Of a stretch of 24,272 bases of DNA, positions 16,235-23,528 are shown in pieces. A model generated the notes under the pieces. It was given only the letters and a program-made list of their open reading frames with translations. It made no database searches and had not been told where the DNA came from. The translations under genes and the position numbers were made by a program. Position 1 is the stretch's first letter, and every line of letters begins with the position of its first letter. The stretch comes from JAZLDV01 sp045614925 (GTDB lineage Bacteria; Bacillota_I; Bacilli_A; Erysipelotrichales; Coprobacillaceae): NCBI GenBank assembly GCA_045614925.1, contig JAZLDV010000040.1:1-24272 (forward strand). The letters run 5' to 3'.

Positions 16235-16276
16235 AAAAAAGTGCACTTTTTTTGTAAAAAAGTGTACTTTTTTTTT
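16235..16276 (+). promoter_or_regulatory. Two tandem palindromic operator-like elements
   Basis: The first (16235-16253) is a perfect palindrome, A6-GTGCAC-T6 or longer. The second (16256-16276) is A6-GTGTAC-T9, one mismatch from symmetry. Their centres are 21 bp apart, two DNA turns. The second overlaps the place of the RR1 -35 box. Candidate binders are the divergent XRE regulator or a LytTR regulator, whose sites also repeat at about 21 bp. Confidence 0.6.
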
Positions 16277-16288
16277 AGGAAAATAATA

Positions 16289-16294
16289 TATAAT
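16289..16294 (+). promoter_or_regulatory. -10 element of the RR1 gene
   Basis: TATAAT, 26 bp before the RR1 start codon. The -35 position falls in the T run of the second palindrome and fits the consensus poorly, as expected for a regulated promoter. Confidence 0.5.
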
Positions 16295-16319
16295 ATGTAA
16301 TCATCTAGGAGGTGGAACT

Positions 16320-17114
16320 ATGAGATTTCTAATTTGTGATCGTGACGTATCATATCGAAAAGAAATAATAAGAAAAATGAAAGAGTTGGTTGAGGTTCAA
16401 TTTGTTATTATTGAGACAGAGTCTGCATTAAAATTTGAAAGTGCACTTTCAATAGATCAGCGATTTATGAGTCAGGTTATTGTTATTGATCTTGACTTTA
16501 GTGAGAACATAATTTACGCTGCTAGTCAGCTTATAAAAAATAATAAAGGTGTTAAATTGATATTCACTGGTCATAAACCTTTAAGTTCATATGAAGGATT
16601 AGAACCTCATATTGCTGGTTTTATTCAAAAACCAATTAATGATGAACAATTTGTTTATGTCATAAAAAAGGTTATTGAAGATTATAATAGATGTAATGTA
16701 AGATTTACTTGTCCAGTGAGAGGGTCACACTCTTATGAAGTATTTTGGGTTAATGATATTCGTAGCATTTTTACATATTATAATGATTTAGAAATTATAT
16801 TATGTAATGGTGAAAAAAGAGAATGTCATGTAAAAAGCAGGTATCATTTAAGAAATGCAGCAGGGTGCAGATGGTTTATTCGTATTAATGAAAATATTAT
16901 GGTTAATATGAATGAAATTGAACTATTAAGCGATAAATTATGTTTTATGAAAACAAACGAAGTTTATAAAGTAAGTAAAGTTTACTCTCATCAGATATTA
17001 AAAAAATATGAAATGTTTAATAAACTTAAAAGACAGGGATATTATTCTTTTGAAAAAGATGAATCTTTGAATATTTTAAAAACGAGTTACCCACGTCCTC
17101 AATCTATGTTTTAA
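16320..17114 (+). CDS. LytTR-type response regulator RR1, divergent receiver
   Basis: 264 residues. An N-terminal receiver (1-120) keeps the acidic pair D7/D9, phosphoacceptor D57 (VIVID), T83 and K104 (QKP). The loop after D57 (DLDFSENIIYAA) lacks the usual Pro-Gly and Gly residues seen in typical receivers, including RR2. A LytTR DNA-binding domain spans about 128-235, and a further 30-residue tail, rich in K, Y and S, follows. The ATG has AGGAGGTGG in front. The gene is divergent from the XRE regulator and overlaps the convergent pseudokinase gene by 11 bp at the 3' end. A third palindrome lies inside its coding sequence. Its signal and kinase are unknown; the nearest sensor-like protein lacks ATP-binding motifs. 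Confidence 0.88.
   Translation: MRFLICDRDVSYRKEIIRKMKELVEVQFVIIETESALKFESALSIDQRFMSQVIVIDLDFSENIIYAASQLIKNNKGVKLIFTGHKPLSSYEGLEPHIAGFIQKPINDEQFVYVIKKVIEDYNRCNVRFTCPVRGSHSYEVFWVNDIRSIFTYYNDLEIILCNGEKRECHVKSRYHLRNAAGCRWFIRINENIMVNMNEIELLSDKLCFMKTNEVYKVSKVYSHQILKKYEMFNKLKRQGYYSFEKDESLNILKTSYPRPQSMF
16435..16452 (+). promoter_or_regulatory. Palindrome inside RR1, same core as the upstream operators
   Basis: An 18-bp perfect palindrome, TTGAAAGTGCACTTTCAA, centred 200 bp from the first upstream element. It shares AAAGTGCACTTT with that element. It could be an auxiliary operator or roadblock; it could also be chance within coding sequence. Confidence 0.4.
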
Positions 17115-17826
17115 AATATAATTTATATTCACTTGAATATTCATTGTTTAAAGATATGATGGCTCCATCATATCTTTTTATTATGCTATTAATACATGTA
17201 TAACTGCTATTTTCTAAATAGAAATTCTGACATTTAAAACAACATACTATAAATATACCTTTAATCTGTATGCACATATCTATATTTTCAATTTTATTAT
17301 TTAAATCGTATTGAAGTACAGAATCTAAAAAATGACTTATACAAAATATAAAGTCATATAACATTTTTTCATGAATAGTAAACGAGTTTATATTGACTTT
17401 AAAATTTATATTCTGATTTTTTAGTTTTGTCTTATAAATGGCGATCATATAATTAAACTCATAATAAGGTGTTTGAGTTAATAATCTAAGTTCATATAAA
17501 GAATGAAGATGATGGTTAATAATCTTATATATAGCTTGTTTATTATCATTATTTAAATGATTAAGTATATTGTTAAAAATAATAATCTGATTATGAACTA
17601 TATGTTTTTCATTGTTTGTTAGACTTATTATTTTACTTTTTGATTTAACAATGCTTTTTAAATGATTAATAATCTGTTTTTGTTCTGCATTTGTTTTTAT
17701 AAGCATTCTATATTTTTTTATATATTTTAAACAAAAAAATAGTATAAATATATGAAAAATAATGTGAGTATTAAAATAAATTGATAAAAATAATAGTATA
17801 AAAATGGTAAATAATTCTAAAATCAT
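17104..17826 (-). CDS. Small membrane protein resembling a degenerate GHKL histidine kinase (pseudokinase)
   Basis: 240 residues from the ATG at 17826, preceded by TTGGAGG; an in-frame TTG 42 bases upstream is not needed. Residues 3-36 are very hydrophobic (one or two membrane helices). Residues 40-115 are helical with a histidine-rich segment (HIVHNQIIIFNNIL, 75-88), in the place of the AgrC/LytS-type dimerisation helix. Residues 155-240 follow the order of a GHKL ATPase, but the N-box region reads FCISHFLDSVLQ (161-172) instead of an Asn-containing GNLLDNA form, and the segment before KRYDGAI (218-224) has SSYTCINS instead of a Gly-rich box. ATP binding is therefore unlikely. It lies between two LytTR response regulators, convergent with RR1 and divergent from RR2. 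The alignment was made by eye; it may be a non-kinase membrane regulator. Confidence 0.6.
   Translation of the reverse strand: MILELFTIFILLFLSIYFNTHIIFHIFILFFCLKYIKKYRMLIKTNAEQKQIINHLKSIVKSKSKIISLTNNEKHIVHNQIIIFNNILNHLNNDNKQAIYKIINHHLHSLYELRLLTQTPYYEFNYMIAIYKTKLKNQNINFKVNINSFTIHEKMLYDFIFCISHFLDSVLQYDLNNKIENIDMCIQIKGIFIVCCFKCQNFYLENSSYTCINSIIKRYDGAIISLNNEYSSEYKLYFKT
17150..17179 (+). terminator. Terminator of RR1, inside the pseudokinase coding sequence
   Basis: AAAGATATGATGG (17150-17162) is mirrored by CCATCATATCTTT (17165-17177), followed by TTATTA on the plus strand. It ends RR1 transcripts about 40-65 bp past the stop codon, within the antisense C-terminal codons of the pseudokinase. Confidence 0.65.
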
Positions 17827-17837
17827 CAAAAACCTCC

Positions 17838-17855
17838 AAAAATTACGTAATTTTT
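17838..17855 (-). promoter_or_regulatory. 18-bp perfect palindrome in the pseudokinase leader
   Basis: AAAAATTACGTAATTTTT, placed right before the ribosome binding site of the pseudokinase gene. It shares the form AATTRCGYAATT with the palindrome at 18026-18039. It could be a DNA operator, or a weak RNA hairpin near the ribosome binding site. Confidence 0.5.
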
Positions 17856-17894
17856 CATTAAAAATCAAAAAAACACAAAAAATGTATCTTGATT

Positions 17895-17925
17895 AAAAAA
17901 ACAGTGATAAAATCATTGTTTTTTT
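17895..17925. terminator. Terminator-like hairpin in the divergent region
   Basis: AAAAAAACAGTGAT and ATCATTGTTTTTTT form a stem (one G-T pair) around AAA, with T runs on both strands. It lies between two divergent starts, where no gene end is known. It may be an attenuator in the pseudokinase leader or the end of a short unannotated RNA. Confidence 0.45.
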
Positions 17926-18025
17926 AATTCTTGCTTATAAATAAATAAACGAAAGATACCTTTTATATATAATTTACATAATAAAAGTGTACGTTTGGTC
18001 ACTTATTTGATGAAAAATCATTAAA

Positions 18026-18039
18026 AAATTGCGCAATTT
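18026..18039 (+). promoter_or_regulatory. 14-bp perfect palindrome upstream of RR2
   Basis: AAATTGCGCAATTT, related to the palindrome at 17838-17855 through the form AATTRCGYAATT. It is 66 bp before the RR2 start codon. A smaller dyad, CAACTAAGTTG, follows at 18051-18061. Confidence 0.45.
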
Positions 18040-18104
18040 ATTTAAATAGTCAACTAAGTTGTTGTTTGATAGTATATGAGTATAAAAGCGAAAGGGGGAA
18101 ATAT

Positions 18105-18815
18105 ATGAGAATAGCAATTTTAGATGATCATAAAGAATTCTGTGAACTTTTAAAAAGTAAAATCGAAACTATTGTTCCAGAAGACATAAGACCATTATTT
18201 ATAGATATATTTCATGAACCTGTCTCTTTTTTAGAAGCTTATAATAGGGAAACTTATGATATTTTGTTTTTGGATATGAATTTAAATGGGAAAAGTGGAC
18301 TAGAAGTTGGAAAACATACTTTATATGATAATACTCAGCTTTTCATTATTATATTATCTGCATTTGATTATCGATATGAATCTTATGAAATAAATCCTAT
18401 ACAATATTTAGATAAACCTATAAATGAAGAACGATTAAGTGAAACAGTATTAAGAGCAGTATCGTTATGTCAAAAAAGATTTTATCTTTTTAAAACATAT
18501 AATGAACAGATTCCTATAGAAATCAAAAAAATCATATATATTGAATCAAGTTATGACCAATTAATTATTCATACAAAAGAACGTGATTATATTGGAGCAA
18601 AAAGATCTAATATTGACAATCTAAAAAATATGTATCTTCCATCGTTTTATCAGTTAGATAGAAGTCATTATATTAACATGATGCATATAAAACAGATAGA
18701 TGGAATGTGGATTACAATGAGTAATGATGAAATGATAGAAATACCAAGACTGAAAAGAAAGATGTTTAAGGAAAATTATATATGTTTCTTAGAAAAAGGT
18801 ATTGCATCTTTATAA
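18105..18815 (+). CDS. LytTR-type response regulator RR2 (AgrA/VirR-like)
   Basis: 236 residues from the ATG at 18105, with AAAGGGGG just upstream; an in-frame TTG at 18066 lacks such a site. The receiver (1-120) is canonical: D7/D8, D57 in ILFLDMNLNGKSGLE, S85 and K104. The LytTR domain spans about 125-230 (IIYIESSYDQLIIHT, then FYQLDRSHYINMMHIKQI). The protein is of normal length for AgrA/VirR-type regulators. It is divergent from the pseudokinase, across a 278-bp region rich in palindromes, and ends in a strong terminator. No intact histidine kinase is adjacent, so its phosphodonor is unknown. The promoter could not be placed with confidence. Confidence 0.9.
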   Translation: MRIAILDDHKEFCELLKSKIETIVPEDIRPLFIDIFHEPVSFLEAYNRETYDILFLDMNLNGKSGLEVGKHTLYDNTQLFIIILSAFDYRYESYEINPIQYLDKPINEERLSETVLRAVSLCQKRFYLFKTYNEQIPIEIKKIIYIESSYDQLIIHTKERDYIGAKRSNIDNLKNMYLPSFYQLDRSHYINMMHIKQIDGMWITMSNDEMIEIPRLKRKMFKENYICFLEKGIASL

Positions 18816-18849
18816 CGTATTTTATTAAAAATGAATATGGTGTATAATA

Positions 18850-18892
18850 AAAGAAATTGAATAAGGGTAACCTGTATTCAATTTCTTTTTTT
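18850..18892 (+). terminator. Terminator of RR2
   Basis: A 14-bp perfect stem (18850-18863 with 18875-18888) around an 11-nt loop that can itself pair AGG/CCT, followed by a T run to 18892. The GNAT ribosome binding site begins four bases later. Confidence 0.85.
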
Positions 18893-18907
18893 GTTAGGAG
18901 GCAAATT

Positions 18908-19306
18908 ATGGAACTTATATTAATAGAACATGTACGTGTTGGTTTGACAAAAGGGATGGTTCCTTATTCTATTTATAGTATTCAAGTTGATCAAAATGAA
19001 GTAGGAACATTGATTTATAGGGATGGAACTGATGAAGAATGTTATTATGACGGGCATATTGGATATACAATTGAAGAACAATATAGAGGTCATAACTATG
19101 CATATCAGGCATGTCTTTTGCTTAAAGACTTTATACAAAAAGATGAAGTATATATTACGTGTTCACCGCATAATATTGCATCTAAAAAAACAATAGAAAA
19201 ATTAAATGCTACATATATTGAAAAAACAACAATACCATCATATTTAAAAAAATTCTATAGTAAAGAAGACTACGATAAATTAATTTATAAATGGAGGGTC
19301 AGATAA
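18908..19306 (+). CDS. GNAT family N-acetyltransferase
   Basis: 132 residues from the ATG at 18908, preceded by AGGAGG; an in-frame TTG at 18857 would lie inside the RR2 terminator. The GNAT acetyl-CoA loop is visible as GYTIEEQYRGHNYAYQAC (about 57-74), and the later SPHNIASKKTIEKLNATYIE fits the motif B region. It transfers an acetyl group from acetyl-CoA to an amine on an unknown substrate. Its stop codon shares a base with the sbcD start, so the two genes are translationally linked, though no functional link with SbcCD is established. Confidence 0.88.
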   Translation: MELILIEHVRVGLTKGMVPYSIYSIQVDQNEVGTLIYRDGTDEECYYDGHIGYTIEEQYRGHNYAYQACLLLKDFIQKDEVYITCSPHNIASKKTIEKLNATYIEKTTIPSYLKKFYSKEDYDKLIYKWRVR

Positions 19307-20424
19307 TGAAATTTGTACATATATCAGATATACATTTAGGAAAAACATTACATCAATATAATCTAATAGAAAACCAAAAATATTTATTATTTCAATTATT
19401 AGATTATATGAATGAGCAGGATATAAAGTTGTTAGTTATCGCAGGCGATGTCTATGATCGCTCAACTCCTTCACAAGAGGCAGTAAATCTGTTAGATGAG
19501 TTTATTAGTAGTGCAATTTTAAAATATAATATTAAGATTCTTATGATTAGTGGAAATCATGATAGTAGTGATCGTCTTCACTTTGCAAGTTCATTGTTAA
19601 AAGAAAATGGTTTACATATCGAAACACATCTAAAAAAAGAAATGCCATATGTAGAAATAGAAGACACAAGATTTTATATGCTTCCTTTTGTTAAACCTGG
19701 ACAAATAAGAATGATGTTTGATCAGGATGTCCATACATTTGATGAGGCTTTAAGATATTATTTATCTTTACAAGAAATTGATAAAGAGTTTAAAAATGTT
19801 TTAATTACCCACCAGTTTGTAGGACATCAATCAATTGTCAGTGATTCTGAAGTTCCTATAAGTGTTGGGGGAACTGAAGTTATTCAAGCTGACATTTTTG
19901 ATGATTTTGATTATGTGGCATTAGGTCATCTTCATGCTCCTCAACATATACAAAGAGAAACTATTCGTTATAGTGGAAGTCTGATGCGTTATTCTTTTGA
20001 TGAAGTCAAACAGAAAAAAAGTATTGTCGTTGTGGATACTGATGATTTTTCTTATGAATTATATAGTTTAAATGAAAAACAAAGTGTCAACTTGTATAAG
20101 GGTACATTTGAACAATTTATGGATAGAGATTTTATTGAAAATAAAGAAGATTTATTATCTTTTGAATTAGAAGATACAAGTCTTATTCCTCATGCAATAG
20201 AACAATTAAGAGTCTTATATCCAAATTTATTACAAATTACATATTCATTTATATTTGAAAAATCTGCATATGAAACAAATTTAGAAAATGTAGAAAATAT
20301 GGATCATAATGAATTGTTCTCTCATTTTTATAAAGAAATGAAAAACATGGAATTGGATGAATCACAAAGAAAAATTATAAATGAATTATTTGAACAGGTA
20401 GGTGATATAAATGAAACTGATTAA
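19306..20424 (+). CDS. sbcD: Exonuclease SbcCD, nuclease subunit D
   Basis: 372 residues from the ATG at 19306, with GGAGG at 19293-19297; an ATG at 19291 would place that site inside the gene. The Mre11-type metallophosphoesterase motifs are all present: D8/H10 in HISDIHLG, GDVYDR (47-52), GNHD (83-86), THQF and GHLH further on. With SbcC it forms the MRN-like complex that opens hairpins and processes blocked double-strand DNA ends. The start overlaps the GNAT stop by one base and the end overlaps sbcC by 14 bp, so the three genes form an operon. Confidence 0.95.
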   Translation: MKFVHISDIHLGKTLHQYNLIENQKYLLFQLLDYMNEQDIKLLVIAGDVYDRSTPSQEAVNLLDEFISSAILKYNIKILMISGNHDSSDRLHFASSLLKENGLHIETHLKKEMPYVEIEDTRFYMLPFVKPGQIRMMFDQDVHTFDEALRYYLSLQEIDKEFKNVLITHQFVGHQSIVSDSEVPISVGGTEVIQADIFDDFDYVALGHLHAPQHIQRETIRYSGSLMRYSFDEVKQKKSIVVVDTDDFSYELYSLNEKQSVNLYKGTFEQFMDRDFIENKEDLLSFELEDTSLIPHAIEQLRVLYPNLLQITYSFIFEKSAYETNLENVENMDHNELFSHFYKEMKNMELDESQRKIINELFEQVGDINETD

Positions 20425-23400
20425 ATTAAAGATGAAAGCTTTTTTAACATATAAAGATGAAGTTTGTGTTGATTTTGAAGAAATCAATAAAAGTGGTCTT
20501 TATTTAATAAGTGGACCTACAGGTTCAGGAAAGACAAGTTTATATGATGCAATTACTTTTGCACTTTTTGGAAAAGCAAGTGGAAGTAGTAGAGACCAGT
20601 CACATTTTAGAAGTGGTTTTGCCTTAGATTCAGATGATACATATGTAGAACTTGAATTTATGCATCATGATGTTATCTATAATGTAAAACGTTCACCAAA
20701 ATATCAAAAAACAAATCGAAAAACAGAATTGCCAGCTAAAGCAATATTAACCTACAACAATCAATGTATTGAAGGGCCTAAAGAAGTTACTAAGCAGATT
20801 GAAACAATACTAGGGATTGATGTTAATCAGTTTAAACAGATTGTAATGATTGCTCAAGGTGAATTTACAAAATTAATATATGCAACAAGTGAAGAAAGAG
20901 AAAAAGTTTTACGTCATATATTTCATAGTGAATCATTAGTAAAGTTTGAAATGATTTTAAAAGATAAAACAAGAGAATTACATGAAGAATATAAACGATT
21001 AAATCAGACATTAACAGCTCGTTTTTCTTCTTTATCTTTTGATGAACAGTTTATGAGTGCTCATCAATTATTTCATGAAAGTTATATTCAAGATGCAATT
21101 GATGAAAATAAGACTATTTATGATAATATTCAAACTTATAATATTCAATATGAACAATTAGATTCAAAATATATCCAGGATCATCAAAGATATTTATTAG
21201 ATAAAGAATTGAATGAAAGAATAAAAGAATATGTTTTATTACAAGATGAATATAAAGAATGTCTAAAAGAATCTGATTATTATAATCAGGTTAAATCTGA
21301 TTTAAAATATATTTCTTTAGTTGAATCTAAGAATGAGCAATTCAATGAATTACAAAGATTAAAGAAAGAATTATCTGATTTAAATAAAGAAATAATAGAA
21401 TACAATGAATCTTATCATAATGATATGTTATTAAAAGAATCATATTTAAAAGAATATAATTCTATTCCTTTGTTAAATAAGGAAAAAGAGCAATTACTTT
21501 TAAAACAAAATAATTTAAATAAAGAAAAAGAAAAGAAAGAACATTATTTATCTTTGATTCAAACTAAAACGAAATTGTTAAATGATTTTGAGGAATTAAG
21601 CCTTGAATATGAAGAAAATCGTAAAGGTGTTTTATCATATGAAGCGAACATAAATAGAGATAAAGAAACAGTATCTAAGATTTCTACATTAGAAGTCATT
21701 ATTCAAAATTTAGAAGTGAATGCTGAATTAAAAAACAAAAGAAGAACTCAATTACATGAATTAAGTGATCAGCATAATAATTATCATTTATTAAATGAAG
21801 ATCATTTAGAACATATGAATCGTTATTTGAGTTTTCATGATAATTACTTAATGAAAGAAAATAAGTATAAAGAAGAAAATGAAAAATTTAAACGATATCA
21901 GGCAGGAATATTAGCGTCTTCTTTAAAACAGGGAGATCCTTGTCCTGTATGTGGGTCTACACATCATCCATGCTATGCTTCTTTACAAGATGATATTTTA
22001 AACTCTCAGGAATTAGATGAATTATCTCGTCAGCTTGATATTTTAAAACAACAGGATAATGAGTTATATCAGGAAGTTGTAGATAAAAATAATTTAAAGA
22101 AAAAAGCGGAATATAAAATTGAGAGTTTAAAAAATGAATTAGATATATGTGAAGATATAACAAAACAATTGATTGTTTCTTTACTTTATGGAATAGAGAA
22201 TGAAATAAAAGAAAGTAAAAAAGAATATAATCAATATAAAGATGAACTTAAATATTTAAAAACTTTGAAGTCTGGACTATCAAAAAGAGAAGAAAAGTTA
22301 ACAAATATGACCATAAAATTATCAATGTATGAAAATAAGTTAAATGAGATAAAAGAAAATATTGTAAGTCATGATGCATTGTTGAATGAATTTGATTGTG
22401 AAGCAGTTCATATAGACTATGATTCTTTATTAAAAGAATGCTGCGAGAAAATAAATGAATTGGATTGCTCAATTCGCTTAATTGATAATAACTATAATCA
22501 ATTAAGTCGAGAAATCGTAAAAAAAGAAGAGATTATAAATAGATTGAAACTTTCAGTAGAAAAGATGAGTAACCAGATTCATGAAAGAGATAAAGAAATC
22601 AATGATTATATTGTTTTGAATTTTAAAGATTATGAACAATTTATGCATTATAGAAATAAACTTTCTGATAAAGAAAAGCACACAAAACAATATAATGATT
22701 ATCATTTGAGAAGAAGTCATCTAGAATTGAATTTATCTCGTATAAATGATGAAATAAAAAATAAACAGATAAAGGATTTAAAAGAAGATGAAGTAAATTT
22801 AAATTTAATAAAAGAACAATTAACTTCATTATTATCAATGAAATCTAAACTAGAAAATCAATACGAAACAAATTCTCATATATTAGATGAAATTCAAAAA
22901 GATTATTTAAAAAATAAAGATGTATTAAAAGAATATACATTATATAAAGATTTATATGATATTGCATCAGGAAAATCAGGATCACGTATTTCTTTTGAAA
23001 GATATGTTTTATCTTATTATTTTGAAAGAATTTTAGATTTTGCAAATATTGAATTAACTAAAATGACGAATGGTCGATATTATCTTTTAAGAAAAACTCA
23101 AACAAAGGGGAATAGCAGACAAGGACTTGATTTAAGTGTTTTAGATTATGAGACTGCAATGGTAAGAGATGTACAATCTTTATCTGGAGGAGAATCGTTT
23201 AAGGCTGCTTTATCACTTGCATTAGGTTTATCTTCAATGATTCAAAATTATGCAGGAGGTATTGAATTAAATACTTTATTTATTGATGAAGGCTTTGGTT
23301 CTTTAGATAATGAATCATTAAATGTTGCTTTAAATGTATTAATGAATCTTCAAAATAGTAATAAAGTCATAGGTATTATTTCTCACGTAGAAGAGTTAAA

Positions 23401-23473
23401 AGAAAGAATACAGACACAAATACAAATTGAGAAAAAAGAAAAAGGTTCAACATTAAAAATTATTCATCAGTAA
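20411..23473 (+). CDS. sbcC: Exonuclease SbcCD, ATPase subunit C (Rad50-like)
   Basis: 1020 residues, typical length. An SMC-type ATPase is split by a long coiled coil. Walker A GPTGSGKTS is at 35-43, the zinc-hook motif CPVC at 511-514 (GDPCPVCGSTHHP) in the middle of the coiled coil, the ABC signature LSGGE at 924-928 and Walker B with D959/E960 (LFIDEGFGSLD). The two ATPase halves bind SbcD and drive ATP-dependent nuclease action at DNA ends. The ATG overlaps the end of sbcD by 14 bp and has a GGTGAT ribosome binding site. No clear terminator follows before the rpsD promoter, which begins 22 bp past the stop codon. Confidence 0.96.
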   Translation: MKLIKLKMKAFLTYKDEVCVDFEEINKSGLYLISGPTGSGKTSLYDAITFALFGKASGSSRDQSHFRSGFALDSDDTYVELEFMHHDVIYNVKRSPKYQKTNRKTELPAKAILTYNNQCIEGPKEVTKQIETILGIDVNQFKQIVMIAQGEFTKLIYATSEEREKVLRHIFHSESLVKFEMILKDKTRELHEEYKRLNQTLTARFSSLSFDEQFMSAHQLFHESYIQDAIDENKTIYDNIQTYNIQYEQLDSKYIQDHQRYLLDKELNERIKEYVLLQDEYKECLKESDYYNQVKSDLKYISLVESKNEQFNELQRLKKELSDLNKEIIEYNESYHNDMLLKESYLKEYNSIPLLNKEKEQLLLKQNNLNKEKEKKEHYLSLIQTKTKLLNDFEELSLEYEENRKGVLSYEANINRDKETVSKISTLEVIIQNLEVNAELKNKRRTQLHELSDQHNNYHLLNEDHLEHMNRYLSFHDNYLMKENKYKEENEKFKRYQAGILASSLKQGDPCPVCGSTHHPCYASLQDDILNSQELDELSRQLDILKQQDNELYQEVVDKNNLKKKAEYKIESLKNELDICEDITKQLIVSLLYGIENEIKESKKEYNQYKDELKYLKTLKSGLSKREEKLTNMTIKLSMYENKLNEIKENIVSHDALLNEFDCEAVHIDYDSLLKECCEKINELDCSIRLIDNNYNQLSREIVKKEEIINRLKLSVEKMSNQIHERDKEINDYIVLNFKDYEQFMHYRNKLSDKEKHTKQYNDYHLRRSHLELNLSRINDEIKNKQIKDLKEDEVNLNLIKEQLTSLLSMKSKLENQYETNSHILDEIQKDYLKNKDVLKEYTLYKDLYDIASGKSGSRISFERYVLSYYFERILDFANIELTKMTNGRYYLLRKTQTKGNSRQGLDLSVLDYETAMVRDVQSLSGGESFKAALSLALGLSSMIQNYAGGIELNTLFIDEGFGSLDNESLNVALNVLMNLQNSNKVIGIISHVEELKERIQTQIQIEKKEKGSTLKIIHQ

Positions 23474-23494
23474 GAAAAAAATACATAATTTTTA

Positions 23495-23522
23495 TTGACA
23501 AAATGACTGAAATTGGTATAAT
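23495..23522 (+). promoter_or_regulatory. Strong promoter of rpsD
   Basis: A consensus TTGACA (23495-23500), 16-bp spacer and TATAAT (23517-23522), with TGG just before the -10 as an extended element. It is the strongest promoter match in the window. The start would be near 23529. Confidence 0.88.
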
Positions 23523-23528
23523 GTACGA

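Noticed and set aside
17826..17858. Minus-strand leader ORF of 10 codons (MKNYVIFGGF) whose TGA overlaps the pseudokinase ATG
   Set aside because: No ribosome binding site precedes it, and its sequence is mostly the palindrome plus the ribosome binding site of the real gene.
17869..18104. Search for an AgrD-like signal peptide gene between the pseudokinase and RR2
   Set aside because: Only ORFs of a few codons without ribosome binding sites were found on either strand.
18843..18848. TATAAT just before the RR2 terminator as a promoter for the GNAT-sbcDC operon
   Set aside because: No -35 at proper spacing, and its transcript would begin inside the terminator stem. A promoter for the operon remains unplaced.
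18920..19138. 72-codon minus-strand ORF inside the GNAT gene
   Set aside because: Antisense shadow of a gene with clear GNAT motifs.
21957..23045. Several minus-strand ORFs of 65-74 codons inside sbcC
   Set aside because: Leucine- and histidine-rich antisense shadows of the coiled-coil sequence.
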